Made by a program: the position numbers and the translations under genes. A model generated the notes under the pieces. The model saw nothing but the letters and a program-made list of their open reading frames with translations, was not told the origin of the DNA and did no database searches. Below are positions 1 through 11,755 of a DNA stretch of 64,000 nucleotides, one piece after another. The stretch's first letter is position 1; each line of letters begins with the position of its first letter. The stretch comes from Branchiostoma lanceolatum. Taxonomy: Eukaryota > Chordata > Leptocardii > Amphioxiformes > Branchiostomatidae. The DNA lies in NCBI RefSeq assembly GCF_035083965.1, contig NC_089730.1:20408527-20472526 (forward strand), given 5' to 3'.

Positions 1-45
1 CATGGGTGTTGTTCGAGAGAAGTCATAGGCAGGGTACGTGTACAG

Positions 46-60
46 AGGGAGGGGGGCACA
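46..60 (+). promoter_or_regulatory. G-rich intronic element of zinc-finger gene 1
   Basis: A G run (GAGGGAGGGGGGC) matches the run found 80-115 nt after the splice donor in the first introns of the other cluster genes. Its presence here suggests that the promoter and exon 1 of gene 1 lie just left of the window. Possible roles, such as a G-quadruplex, splicing enhancer or KLF/SP site, are inference. Confidence 0.45.
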
Positions 61-205
61 TATTTTGCACATCCACCACTGGCCTGCTTCTCCAGAACAC
101 TAGTACATTTGCATCCAGTAGGTTGAAATTGTCACGTTTGTGTTTAGATTTGAGCCCATCGGAACGAATACGTACCAGGTGTTGTTTAAAAGGGATACAA
201 CACAA

Positions 206-368
206 TAAGCCCATTCAGGGTTCCGACTACGCATGTGCAGTGTCAAACTAGGTGAAGGCTGCTGGCTTGTAAACAGTGCTCATCAACGCCCCGACGGATT
301 TTGTTTACGTCTCGAGGACCTTCACCTTTGACACTGCACATGCGTAGTCGGAACCCTGGTTGGGCTTA
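206..368. mobile_element. Foldback MITE, TA-flanked family, copy 1
   Basis: An inverted repeat with arms of about 45-50 bp begins AGCCCA at 208 and ends TGGGCT at 366, flanked by TA on both sides (206-207 and 367-368). The arm core CGCATGTGCAGTGTCAAA recurs at 42263-42442 and 43125-43477, so this is a dispersed family and not a one-off hairpin. It lies in the intron of gene 1. No coding capacity is seen. TA flanks suggest a Tc1/mariner-type mobiliser, which is inference. Confidence 0.8.
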
Positions 369-778
369 TAAGGGTGATGTGATATGTCGATCGATGCTGT
401 TTGTCTATCCTATGAATGGCAAAGAGGCTTGACGACATGTCACGAACATCTTTACCCAGAGTGTGTTCCCTAGCTGTAGTGCACTAGTTGACGCCACAAT
501 TAGTTTGAGTTGAATCCCCTGGCGAGCATGTTGGAGTGCGGCAGCAGCATGTTTTCCTGTGCAGTCCAATATGGCGCAAATGACTTCAAATTAGAAACAT
601 ACATACTCCACACCGTATCAGGAATGTTGTGTATGTATACAATAGTGACATTATCTACCGAGGGTTCAACTAGGCGAGAACGTATTAGTTACTAATGTCC
701 TGTTGCGCTGTGTGCAAGACAGAAAAGAGGTTCTGCTTTATGATATTAAATTCCGCGTCATTCATCAATTTTCTATAG

Positions 779-936
779 CCTCCAACGCTGGATGGGTCAA
801 GCTGTGATCTTTCTGTTATAGTATACAGGACATCCTGGGAACGAGACAGTAAGCAGAGCGAACCTGGCAGCAAGAACGGCAGGACGACAAGAGAAAGAAA
901 ATGCTAAACGAGGACACCTACATCTTTAACTAAGCA
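779..936 (+). pseudogene. Decayed N-terminal leader of zinc-finger gene 1
   Basis: After an acceptor (TTTTCTATAG, AG at 777-778) the sequence aligns base for base with the start of gene 6 (13826), but the start codon position (788-790) reads CTG. The frame is then broken, with a net 10-bp difference to the next conserved ATG, and a TAA sits shortly before 937. The first roughly 53 codons of the ancestral leader, including the PGNE motif, are therefore no longer translated, although their DNA is still recognisable. Confidence 0.75.
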
Positions 937-2157
937 ATGCCCGACAACAAAGCATCATTGTTATTACGTCAACTTGCGGCGGCCCAAACAGGACAGAAGG
1001 ACTTGTCTGCCTCGCTAGACAAGAAAACCTCGTCAATTGAACTTGCACAGACCCATGTAGGACAGATAGACTCGTCATTAGCATACGATGCTATAGAAGC
1101 ACCAAAGGTACATTTATGCAGGGAGTGCGGGTACAGGGCGTCTAGAATATCTGAACTAACTCAGCATATAAGAACACATACAGGCGAGAGACCCTACAAA
1201 TGTGACCAGTGCGACTATTCTGCTGTACGAAAAGGTACTTTAGTCAGACACATGGCAAGCCACGCAGGTACGAAGCCCTACAAGTGCGATGTCTGCGGCC
1301 ACAGGACGGCTCGGAATTATCAACTATCCATCCATATGAGAAAACATACAGGTGAAAAACCTTACAAATGTGACCAGTGCGACTATTCTGCTGCACAAAA
1401 AGATACCTTAGATCAACACATGGCTAAACACACCGGAGAAAAACCCTACCTGTGTGAACAATGCGGATGCAGGACCGCCAGCAAGTCTGGACTTTTCAAA
1501 CATATGAGAACACATACAGGTGAGAAACCCTATAAGTGTGACCAGTGTGACTATTCTGCTGCATGGAAGAGCATTTTAGACCGACACATGGCTACGCACA
1601 CCGGAGAAAAACCCTACATGTGTGGGGAGTGCGGGTACAGAACGGCTGACAAGGGAACCCTAACCGTACATATGAGAACACATACAGGTATGAAACCCTA
1701 TAAGTGTGACCAGTGCTACTATTCTGCTGCACAAAAGGGTAATCTAGACCTACACAAACTCCAACACACTGGTGAAAAACCCTACATGTGTCATGTGTGT
1801 GGGTTCAGGACGGCTGACAAGAATTACATATCCCGACATATGAGAAACCATAGGGGTGAGAAACCCTACAAATGTGACCAGTGCGAATTTTCTGCTGCAT
1901 ATAAATACAGCTTAGATGTACACATGGCCAAGCTCCATAGTGCTGAGAGTCCCTTTGTGTGCGGAGAATGCGGATTCAAAATGGCTTCCAGGTCGCATCT
2001 GAATATGCACATGAAAAAGCATACAAAACCCCATAGGTGTAATCATTGCCAGTATTCTGCTGCACGAAAAAGAGATTTGAACCGACACATGGCTAAACAC
2101 ACTGGTGAATATGAAGGTTCAGGACGGACCGATGGTATCATTGATCCATGTATATGA
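937..2157 (+). CDS. C2H2 zinc-finger protein, gene 1 (12 fingers)
   Basis: A 406-aa protein, probably a nuclear DNA-binding protein. A leader of about 60 residues is followed by 12 C-x2-C-x12-H-x3-H fingers from about residue 60 to 390, mostly joined by TGEKP linkers. Fingers largely alternate between a CGECGYRTA type and a CDQCDYSAA type. Residues at helix positions -1, 2, 3 and 6 vary between fingers while the scaffold hardly changes. Finger 10 has one extra residue between its histidines (HMAKLH). No effector domain is visible. The start is the first ATG that keeps the finger frame. It aligns to codon 54 of gene 6, because the ancestral start is lost upstream. A relic finger (RCDKFDYCAV) follows the stop near 2175-2240, so the array was once longer. 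Target and function are unknown. Confidence 0.9.
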   Translation: MPDNKASLLLRQLAAAQTGQKDLSASLDKKTSSIELAQTHVGQIDSSLAYDAIEAPKVHLCRECGYRASRISELTQHIRTHTGERPYKCDQCDYSAVRKGTLVRHMASHAGTKPYKCDVCGHRTARNYQLSIHMRKHTGEKPYKCDQCDYSAAQKDTLDQHMAKHTGEKPYLCEQCGCRTASKSGLFKHMRTHTGEKPYKCDQCDYSAAWKSILDRHMATHTGEKPYMCGECGYRTADKGTLTVHMRTHTGMKPYKCDQCYYSAAQKGNLDLHKLQHTGEKPYMCHVCGFRTADKNYISRHMRNHRGEKPYKCDQCEFSAAYKYSLDVHMAKLHSAESPFVCGECGFKMASRSHLNMHMKKHTKPHRCNHCQYSAARKRDLNRHMAKHTGEYEGSGRTDGIIDPCI

Positions 2158-3269
2158 AAAAAAATGTCAATGTGAGAAAGCCTGCAGATGTGACAAGTTT
2201 GACTATTGTGCTGTATTAAAAAGAAACAATTTTTTTTAACCGACAGAAGAAAACAACCATGGCAAAACAGCAATGCAAACCTTCAGATGTAAATACAGCA
2301 TTATGGGCATAGATCGCCTCGCACGATCTTTATGTTAACATTTCCGTATTACCCAAACGAATGGTCAAAAAAGGAATGTAACACAAATAAAACACATCAA
2401 TATGAGTCAGATACATACATGGATATTGGGGAATTAAAGCTTCTACTGTTCGTAAGTATTGTGTCCTGATATAAAGTCAAGTCACAGCCATAATGAAGAA
2501 AAGACATGACATTAAGAAAGTTTATCATATCGTGGTAGATTAGATTTGTTTATTTGAAGGGTCTCCGTTAGGAGTTTAGTTGTCAATATGTTTTTATATA
2601 AGACCGGCTTTATTATATACGTTATGAAAATTTTGATTATGAAGTAGCATTAATGGGACTTTAACCCTCCCTTACCACTTAACGCCATTGGCGTTGTTTA
2701 CTGACATGTATAACATGTATAACATGATGTGTGGATAAATGGTGTAAATGACATTGCATACTTTGAAAGATAGTAAGATAACGGCTTCTAATACATATAT
2801 GATTTATTGCATGAAATTTTATCACACTAGTTCTCGAGTTTTATAACATTCTGCAAAAAGAAATGTACACCATGCATGGCTGTATTTAACAAAAAAAATA
2901 TGGCCAATTTAGATGCATGGTATATCCATTGTGTAGAACATTGTAAGGTATAGCGAAATAAAACCGTTTATAACCTGTATTCATATATGTTGTTGTTTTG
3001 GTCCAATAGCATAATGTAATAGTGCATGTATATGAAAATGGATTTTTCTCTACTATCACAACATGCAGCTTACAAATGTAGTAATTCCAGAATAAACATT
3101 GATAGGAATAAACATTACACCTCTGCACGTAAAAGAACCCAACACACTTATCGAGAAGAGTGACCTGGCAGCGAGGCCACCTTGCCCCACTAGCAATCTA
3201 ACAAGCGTCATGATCCCTCGCTTTACCTTATACTGATATACTATAGTGACAAAAAGGTTAGATGTGTAT
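2158..3269. other. 3' flank of gene 1 and spacer
   Basis: The first 100 bp hold a decayed finger in the former reading frame. An AATAAA lies near 2384. The rest is AT-rich with no gene, RNA or clear repeat that I can support. Confidence 0.5.
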
Positions 3270-3430
3270 AATCAGGTAGATCAACTTTGACCTTTGCTCC
3301 GAGGTTTGCTTGACCTGTGATTACGTTGGTCGGCCATCTTGAGTAGTTCGACGTGTCGGGTCTCTACGATCGGAGGCTACATTCACCATGAATCGGCTCC
3401 ATATCAATTATAAACGGTTTGGTTAAACAG
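3270..3430 (+). promoter_or_regulatory. Shared promoter and non-coding exon 1 of gene 2
   Basis: AATCAGG is followed by TCAACTTTGACCTTTG (3281-3296), which reads on the other strand as a DR1-like nuclear-receptor site. A YY1-like CGGCCATCTTG lies at 3331-3341. A conserved 5' UTR then ends in AAACAG before a GTAAGA donor at 3431. The whole block recurs upstream of most genes in the cluster. The 5' edge of the transcript is not known. Factor names are motif matches only. Confidence 0.75.
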
Positions 3431-3532
3431 GTAAGATCTTTGTTTTCCATCTACATTCACTGTGTCGCGCTAACGCAGCGGCTACCTGTAATAAGGCGTG
3501 TGATTCGGAGTAGAACTATAAGTTGTTTATAC

Positions 3533-3546
3533 AGGGGGGAGGGGCC
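3533..3546 (+). promoter_or_regulatory. G-rich intronic element of gene 2
   Basis: GGGGGGAGGGGC lies about 105 nt past the exon 1 donor, the same place as in the paralogues. Confidence 0.5.
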
Positions 3547-4144
3547 CATATCGAATGGAATTGTGTACATAGGCTATAGGGCAAAGATCTGTAATGTTGA
3601 CGCATTTGATTCTCATTGGTATCTTTGCTTGTAGCTGGACACATAGAACGCATCACGTTTGTTTGTTACACACCGGAAAAGATACGTACGGCATAGTGTT
3701 ATAAGGGAGATATAATATGTTGGTGACGTCATCATTAAAAGTTTGTTTAGCGTCTGAATACATGAGCAAGCAGCGGGGTTGTGTTACCGCTTGCGCCACG
3801 GGGACATGCGTACTGCAACCAAATAGATATAGACGTGCTCATCTGGTACTGGTTCTGGATAGAATCCCCTTAGTTTGGGTCCCGCGCCCAGCAAGTGGTA
3901 ATACCCTGTTATTGTCTGTTCCTCAGATGTTGTGTGACCTCCTCCCTTAACTAGTAACTTAGCCAGGTCTGGAATTTGGGTACTTGTTTAAGGAATGGAG
4001 TTCCAGTCCAAGACGGTTCTTGGGAAGTACTCGTAAGAGCACCTGTAACAGGTGTTCATACTTTAGGATATTCAAGTACGAATCTTTCACAATCTCCATA
4101 TATTTCTCTCATCATCATATCTTTCACATCATATATTTCTCTAG

Positions 4145-4247
4145 AACCCCAACAATAGAAGGACCATGCTGTGAGCTTTCTGTTGAAAGAACGTGAACTG
4201 GACATACAGGGACCGAGACAATAAGCAGAGGGGACCTGGCAGCAGCA
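4145..4247 (+). pseudogene. Decayed N-terminal leader of gene 2
   Basis: The acceptor AG at 4143-4144 is intact. The ancestral start aligned to gene 6 reads ATA (4155-4157), and the frame runs into TGA after 13 codons. As in gene 1, the leader DNA remains but cannot be translated from its old start. The nucleotide changes differ from those in gene 1. Confidence 0.75.
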
Positions 4248-4928
4248 ATGGAAAGGCAGAGGGACAAGCAAAAGAAATTGCTACACGAGGACACGAGCAT
4301 CGTAGACTCTGCATGTGCAGCGTCCGACAAGAAACCATCATCACATGAACTTGCACGGGCCCATGCAGGACAGAAGGGTTCGCCTAAAGCGCCCAGCGTA
4401 CATATATGCGGGGAATGTGGGTACAGGGCGCATAAAAGGAATTACCTAGTCCTGCATATGAGGAAACATACAGGGGAGAAACCCTATAAGTGTGACCAGT
4501 GCGACTATTCTGCTGCCCGAAAATTCAACTTAGACCGACACACGGCCGCTAAACACATTGGTAAGAAGCGTTACAGGTGTGAGGAGTGCGGGTACAGGAC
4601 ATCATACAAGACTCACCTATCCAAACATATGACAAAGCATACAGATGAAAAATCTTACAGTTGCGACCAGTGTGACTTTTCTTCCAAGTGGAAGCTTAGT
4701 CTCGAAAATCACATGGTGAAACACACTGGAGAAAAACCCTACATGTGTGGAGAGTGCGGGTACAGAGCGGCTTACAGAACTCATCTAACCAGACACATGA
4801 GAACACATACCGGTGTAAGACCCTATAAGTGTGACCAGTGCGACTTTTCTTCTGCACAGAAAGGCAATTTGGTCCGCCACATGACTAAGCACATGGTGAC
4901 TTTTCTACCAAATGAAAACAAAGTTTAA
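4248..4928 (+). CDS. C2H2 zinc-finger protein, gene 2 (6 fingers)
   Basis: A 226-aa protein, the shortest of the cluster. A leader of about 50 residues (EDTSIVDSACAAS, then a run like the SSHELARAHAGQKGS of genes 1 and 6) precedes six complete C2H2 fingers from about residue 54 to 217. Finger 2 has an extra residue between its histidines (HTAAKH). The ORF ends just after finger 6, but recognisable decayed fingers continue to about 5190, so the gene has been shortened at its 3' end. It has also lost the ancestral start. Both truncations make it a candidate for a gene in decay, though the six fingers keep every zinc ligand. Confidence 0.85.
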   Translation: MERQRDKQKKLLHEDTSIVDSACAASDKKPSSHELARAHAGQKGSPKAPSVHICGECGYRAHKRNYLVLHMRKHTGEKPYKCDQCDYSAARKFNLDRHTAAKHIGKKRYRCEECGYRTSYKTHLSKHMTKHTDEKSYSCDQCDFSSKWKLSLENHMVKHTGEKPYMCGECGYRAAYRTHLTRHMRTHTGVRPYKCDQCDFSSAQKGNLVRHMTKHMVTFLPNENKV

Positions 4929-5195
4929 ATAGTCACATGGGTAAACACATTGCGAAAAAAACTACGTGTGTGGGTACTGCGAATTCAGAATTTTTGACAA
5001 CACATATGATATGATAATTAATTACAAGTGAAAAACTATGCAAATGTGACAAAATTACTAATCTGCTGTACAAAAGAATGATGTAGATGAAAACAAGATT
5101 GTACATACTTTTGAGAAATCACACAAGTCAAGTGCCGTAAGTGCGGGCACAGAACGGCTTTAAAGTACAATATTTCCTAGCATATGAAAACTATC
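4929..5195 (+). pseudogene. Decayed fingers 3' of gene 2
   Basis: Stretches such as HMGKHI, TTCVGTANS and the AAATGTGACAAAATT and GTAAGTGCGGGCACAGAACG segments are fingers with several indels and lost cysteines. They show that gene 2 once had at least three more fingers. Confidence 0.6.
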
Positions 5196-5805
5196 ATAAT
5201 TAGATACATACATAATGTAATAAGAATGTTTTCTTCCAGTAGAGTTTGTTGTAGATAACATTGATCCCATCGAGACCGTTTACATTGTGACAGGTTGTTA
5301 ATGAAAGAGATAAAGTATATTTCATGATTAGTGAATTTGTACATTTAATCTATTTTTCGGTCGACCGCTAGCAAGGAACAGTGTACATAAGATTTTTGAT
5401 CTGGCATCTAATTTATGAAAATTCTCAGAATCCGACAAGTTTTGTATATTTTCTTGCAGACTTCCTGTATTTCACACTCGATGAAACCGAATAACATTGG
5501 TTGAAAGGGATTGAATCAATAGGGAGATCATTGTTGCTTGCTGCTTTGTTGCAAGTTAAAGCCTTCCAATGATATCTCTCGCGGTTACCCTTATGTCTAT
5601 TTTTTTTTAAAGTGAACTGCTTGAACTCATATTGACATCAAGTCTTGATATTGTGTATAGTTTTCAATGCAATGCAATGCATTGAAGTTAACGTTTGAAG
5701 GTCGCGGTTTGAACTCAAAGAAAGCTCAAATGCTTTTTTATCATAATGCGTAAGAAATAAAGCAGGACAGTACAATAACGGTTGATTACATCAACAGATT
5801 GATAT

Positions 5806-6058
5806 ATCGGGGTCGTGTCGCGCAACGGCAGAACGTTCGGCTCAGAACCAAGAGGTCCCGAGTTCGAATCCTGCCATGTCACCGATCTTGTGCCCTTGGG
5901 AAAGGCACTTGACACGACTTTTCTCACTCCACCCAGGTGTAAATGGGTACCTAACTTCGGTTGGGGAAGGTCGTATTGAGGTCACCTGGTGGTGCCGAAT
6001 GGCAGCCGCCTAGACCCTTGCGACAATTCCACATAATGCAAGTGTGAATAAGATATGT
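5806..6058 (+). mobile_element. tRNA-derived SINE
   Basis: A pol III box A-like segment (TCGCGCAACGG, about 5817-5827) and a good box B (GAGTTCGAATCC, 5860-5871) form a tRNA-like head. A body containing CTTGGGAAAGGCACTTGACA and AGGTGTAAATGGGTACC follows, of the type conserved in SINEs of many marine invertebrates. The tail runs into a TATA-rich stretch. The family name is not certain. No target duplication was resolved. Confidence 0.8.
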
Positions 6059-6242
6059 ATATATTGTGTATAATGTTAAGAGAGTTAAGTCGGGACTGGC
6101 AGCTTAAGGGTTAAACCTATAAACCCAGCATCAATTCAGCGCTAGAAAGGCTACCATTGCGGGTAATTTCTGACCAATAAAAACAAATAAAAACCAAGAC
6201 CTCAGCAAGACTTACTCTGTCATCGCTCACCATTGGCTGCAA

Positions 6243-6401
6243 TGGGGTAATCAGGTATCTATACCCTGACCATTCACCACCGGAAATACCTTAACCCGCT
6301 TGTCCGTCATTAGGATCACCAACACAACAACAGGAGGATCATTTCCTTGTTCTCTAGACGATTGAACGCTTTATCGAACCAACAACAAAAGCAGCACACA
6401 G
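6243..6401 (+). promoter_or_regulatory. Diverged copy of the shared promoter and exon 1 (gene 3/5)
   Basis: GGGGTAATCAGG is followed by a weakened receptor-like block, CTTGTCCGTCAT (a degraded YY1 site at 6304-6310), a GTTCTCT-type 5' UTR and the donor CACACAG/GTGAGA with GT at 6402. It is the only promoter copy upstream of both the 7762 leader fragment and the gene at 10523, which suggests that gene 5 may use it across a 4-kb intron. Confidence 0.55.
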
Positions 6402-6504
6402 GTGAGACCATTTTTATTTTTCAACCAGCACTGAACGATTCTTTAACGCCAGCGAGATAGGACCCCAGCAGGGTTTTGTGGGTGAATCGTACATCGGCTT
6501 GTAA

Positions 6505-6542
6505 AAAAGGGGATGGGGGTGGGGGTGGGGGTGGGGGTGGCT
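6505..6542 (+). repeat. (GGGGGT)n G-rich repeat in intron
   Basis: About five GGGGGT units lie 105-140 nt past the donor at 6401, in the place of the short G run of other genes. This looks like an expanded version of the conserved intronic G element. Confidence 0.7.
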
Positions 6543-7492
6543 TAACGAGCTCGAGGTAGCGTTGCCATGGCATTAACTAGGCATCTATAAAAAGTATGAT
6601 AATTTTGCGCAGTAGACTCAAAATTGCCTGTTGCAATTTGAATAAAATAAGATAAAGTAGACTCCACGTATGAAATGTCACTTTGTGTGTTTTCTTTAGG
6701 TTTTTTATTCTAAAGATTTAAAGAAAAGTTCAGTTATCTCTATACGTGTCTAATTAGACCAGACTGTGTCTTTGTTTGGAGTGCATGAAATATGCCGTGC
6801 TTTGTGTTTGAGAGACGCAGTCCGCATCTGTAAATTGTCGAATCCATTGATATGGATGTCGTGTCAAAAAAACATTGTTCTGATCCTACTTATAGATAGA
6901 ATTACCAAATTGAAATTCAAGAATTGAGTTCAAATACAGTCTGATAACCAGTCTCTATCAGGGCTTCATGGGAACGTCCTCCGACTCATAGTAAACACTG
7001 CAGCAGCCTGGACAATCAGCCTGTCCCGGTTATTAGGTTTTTCTTGCCTGGGAAACAGGTAGAGCCCATGGAGAGGCTGTTCACTGGGTTAGTTCTAATA
7101 TAGCCGCCAATTACTGAGACAATGAAGACTGCAAAATATATACAGCCTTTTCATTGACGTCAAAATTATAGTAATTTGAAGTCCCCCGGCTACCACATAT
7201 TGGCTGATAATTGGCTTAAGCAATGGCACCTTTGTGTTTTAAGACGTATCACCGTCACGTAACCTGTAATCAATCCTGGCACGGGTGACGCCATAGACAA
7301 ATATGCGAACCGTCACGTGGCCTATCTGCATAACGTGACGTCACAGAAGTAATGGAATGCTCATTCCTTGACAAGGACTGTAGCTGATCAGTCGAAAATT
7401 TGTTGAGTTGGCAATTACAGTTCAACCTTGATTCAGAATGACTTCTACCAACACAGATAAACTTTCAAGTGAAGGACGAACTTAATAATGCC

Positions 7493-7825
7493 ACAATTGC
7501 ACCAGGTATCAGAGGGGATCTTTTGGACTTGTTGTCTTAGTAGACGGACTAATTAAATACTAGTAGCAGTTGTATCCGCATACAAGGTACATGCAAGGAG
7601 GTTATATCCTCCTCGGTGTACATGTACGGACTTGAAAAGAAAGGTTTTAGTAGCATTCTCATCATGACATGTAAATCACCGTGCTAACTCCAGGACTAGA
7701 AGATATGTATAGAAATGTTTCCTGTCTTTCATTTTTTGATGATCTATTACTGTTCTTAGAAATGGACGAGACAAGCCGTGAGATGCATGTGGACGACCTG
7801 CCAGCTGAACACCCTGGGAACGAGA
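7493..7825 (+). repeat. Left arm of a perfect 333-bp inverted repeat
   Basis: The sequence from ACAATTGCACC to GGGAACGAGA is repeated in reverse complement at 9587-9919. I compared the arms by eye over most of their length and found no difference or indel. The arm includes the 3' part of an intron, the acceptor and the first 21 codons of a leader exon. Confidence 0.9.
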
Positions 7826-7872
7826 ATGGGAAAAGTAAGATAGCCAGGACAGATGTCTTTCAAAGGTTTTAA
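7762..7872 (+). pseudogene. Zinc-finger gene 3, leader-only fragment
   Basis: The acceptor TTCTTAG is followed by aaATGGACGAG and encodes [20 protein letters not shown], the same leader as the minus-strand gene at 8832-9650. After residue 21 the match ends at the inverted-repeat breakpoint (7825/7826), and 15 unrelated residues lead to a stop. There are no fingers. It is the start of a gene cut off by a rearrangement. Confidence 0.85.
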
Positions 7873-8831
7873 TCTTAAACATAAAAGCTACCAATCCGTA
7901 TTTTAGAGAGACGTTTGGCTGCATAACCTAAAATAAAGAGGAATGTCTGCTCGACGTTACAAACTTTACTGTTAATTACAAAATTCCAAACAAGTGGTAC
8001 ATCAAAGTACAGCAGAGGATATATTGCGTTTTTCCATTATTTAACTTTCAAGAAAATTCTATATACTAGACTAATCTCTACTCTATAACCTACAGAAATT
8101 TCTAGGTGCACTGGTGAACTCACGATAACAAATAAGGTGCACAGCTTCAATCTTGGACGCACATGGACCCAGTATTTCTAGCCGTTTTTGTCCGTAAATA
8201 CTGTTAATGTCTATTGTCTAGAGGGAAAAACAGCAAGAAAATATATGGAAGAGAGTTAGTTGTACTCATGGTTAAATGTGTAATGTGAATTTCCTTAAAC
8301 TATGTTTCATAAAAGTTTGCATAGGTCGAACGCATTAGCTGGCATAAATACGTAAGGGTCGACGTTTACTGACTTTCCGTGTAGCAGAATAAGTAAACTG
8401 GTAACAGGTTTGCGTTTTATACGTAACAGTGATGAGTTCCTTCATTTGTCAGGATGGGTCGTCCGAAAAGGTTATTATTATTCTTTTATTTTACACTTGT
8501 AGGGTGCAAAAGTATTTAGCTTATAATAACACCAAAGTTTCATTTGCAGGTTCTTGCCCGAGGGCTACTTGAAACAAGAAACAATGTAGATAAAAGGGAT
8601 ACAGACAGTGCAGGTTAACAATGGTGACAAGGGTAACAAGTGACCATTACAAAAATTGCTACGGAACTGCTACAATCTAAACTTTAAAATGTTCTAAGAC
8701 TTGTTACGGAATAAAATCGAAGCTTTTAACACTTTGCGTGCGGTGGACCTTAGAGCTTGCATTAACTCATGTGCATAGTCTGCATTCAGTATAGCGGCAC
8801 GATAATTGCACAGGACACATGTCTATGGTTT
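7873..8831. other. Spacer inside the inverted repeat
   Basis: No gene is seen. A dispersed repeat segment lies at about 8098-8185 and is shared with 16288-16385. The right part is the 3' flank of the minus-strand gene. Confidence 0.5.
8098..8185 (+). repeat. Dispersed repeat, copy 1 (AGGTGCACTGGTG)
   Basis: TAGGTGCACTGGTGAACTCA, then AATAAGGTGCACAGCTTCAA and a GGACGCACA segment, match 16288-16385 over about 85 bp. The element type is unknown. Confidence 0.7.
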
Positions 8832-10143
<1,312 letters not shown>

Positions 10144-10522
10144 ACTTAGCGTAACATGTCACTTTGGATGTTTTGTTTTGTTTAGTTATGTACTTATACA
10201 TAGTACGAGTAAAGTTGAGTTCTGCCACATACGACTAGAGTTTGAATTCTGTACCATTGTTTCTGAATACTTTGACCAGCTTATCTGAGTAGGAATTAGT
10301 CGACCCTTGTAGTCCTAGTAAACGGTATAGACAGCAGTTCCAACAGATTGGAAAGGTGATATTGAAAAGTAAGGTTCCGCATACACACAAAGATTTGTGA
10401 CATGTCTATATGACGACATATAACCTGCTACTTATATAATACTGCTACTGGATATAGATAGTATTGCCTATTGGAATGTTTTCCATGTTTTGATTTTTGA
10501 TGAATCATTGTTGTTCTTAGAA

Positions 10523-11755
10523 ATGGACGAGAGAAGCAGCGGTAATGTTATGGGTGATCTGCCAACTGTACAGCGTGGGAACGAGACAAACAGCAGTGAT
10601 ATATTAGACACGGGAAGGAAGCAGGATAAGGAAGAGGACATTCCCTGCGAGGAACCTTGCGGGGAAATCTCTGACCATCTTTCCGTACCGGGTCGAACAA
10701 AGCAGGCGGATAGGCTTGCTGGAAAACGTGATGTTGATAAACGCTATGCATGTACGGAGTGCAGCTATAAAACATCTCACGAGACTAGCCTATCAAGACA
10801 TATCAGAACTCATACAGGTGAGAAGCCCTATAAATGCGACCAGTGTGACTATTCTGCTGCAATGAAGTTACGTTTAAACCAACACATGAATAAACACACT
10901 GGAGAAAACCCCTACATGTGTGGGGAGTGCGGATTTAGGACAGGTGACAGGTCTAGCCTGTCTAAGCATATGAGAACACACAACGGTGATAAGCCCTATA
11001 AGTGTGACCAGTGCGACTATTCTGCTGCACAGAAAACCAATTTGGTCCGACACATGGCTAGACACACTGGCGAAAAGCCATACGTATGTGTAGAGTGTGA
11101 GTACAGGACCGCTGACAGGTCTCACCTATCCGAACATATAAGAATACATACAGGTGATAAACCCTACAAATGCGACCAGTGCGAATTTTCTTCTTCAAGG
11201 AAAGGGAGTTTAGATCAACACATGAATAGACACACTGGGGACAAACCCTACATGTGTGGAGAGTGCGGATACAAGGCGGGCGAAAGGTCTAGACTCTCCG
11301 CACATATGAGAAAACATACAGGTGTAAAGCCCTTTAAGTGTGACCAGTGCGACTATTCTGCTGCACAGAAAGCCAGTTTGAACCAACACCTGCTTAAACA
11401 TAGTGGAGAAAAGCCATTTAAGTGTGGAGAGTGCGGGTACAGGACAGCTTACAGGTCTAGCTTATCCTCACATATGAGAAAACATACAGGTGTAAAGCCC
11501 TATAAGTGTGACCAGTGCGACTATTCTGCTGCACAGAAAGCCAGTTTGAACCAACACCTGCTTAAACATAGTGGAGAAAAGCCATTTAAGTGTGGAGAAT
11601 GCGGGTACAGGACAGCCGATAAGTACTACCTATCCAAACATAAGAGGAAACATACCGATGAGAAGCCCTATAAGTGTGACCAGTGCGACTATTCTGCTGC
11701 CCAAAAATGCAGTCTAAACCGACACATGGCTAAACACGCTAGTGAGAAACCCTAA
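10523..11755 (+). CDS. C2H2 zinc-finger protein, gene 5 (12 fingers)
   Basis: A 410-aa protein. Leader: MDERSSGNVMGDLPTVQRGN, then an acidic segment ending GKRDVDKRYACTECSYKT, as in genes 4 and 12-15. Twelve complete fingers follow from about residue 83. Fingers 8-9 and 10-11 are a tandem copy of a two-finger, 168-bp module ([20 protein letters not shown]) at about 11330-11497 and 11498-11665. The start follows the conserved acceptor TTGTTCTTAG at 10511-10520. No shared promoter lies between the preceding fragment and this exon, and its intron sequence resembles the one after 6650, so it may be driven from 6243-6401. A decayed finger follows the stop (GYRTANPYYILSLHMKKPTR). Confidence 0.9.
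   Translation: MDERSSGNVMGDLPTVQRGNETNSSDILDTGRKQDKEEDIPCEEPCGEISDHLSVPGRTKQADRLAGKRDVDKRYACTECSYKTSHETSLSRHIRTHTGEKPYKCDQCDYSAAMKLRLNQHMNKHTGENPYMCGECGFRTGDRSSLSKHMRTHNGDKPYKCDQCDYSAAQKTNLVRHMARHTGEKPYVCVECEYRTADRSHLSEHIRIHTGDKPYKCDQCEFSSSRKGSLDQHMNRHTGDKPYMCGECGYKAGERSRLSAHMRKHTGVKPFKCDQCDYSAAQKASLNQHLLKHSGEKPFKCGECGYRTAYRSSLSSHMRKHTGVKPYKCDQCDYSAAQKASLNQHLLKHSGEKPFKCGECGYRTADKYYLSKHKRKHTDEKPYKCDQCDYSAAQKCSLNRHMAKHASEKP

Noticed and set aside
5806-5880. Possible tRNA gene (good B box)
   Set aside because: The A box and stems are degenerate and a SINE body follows; it is the head of a SINE.
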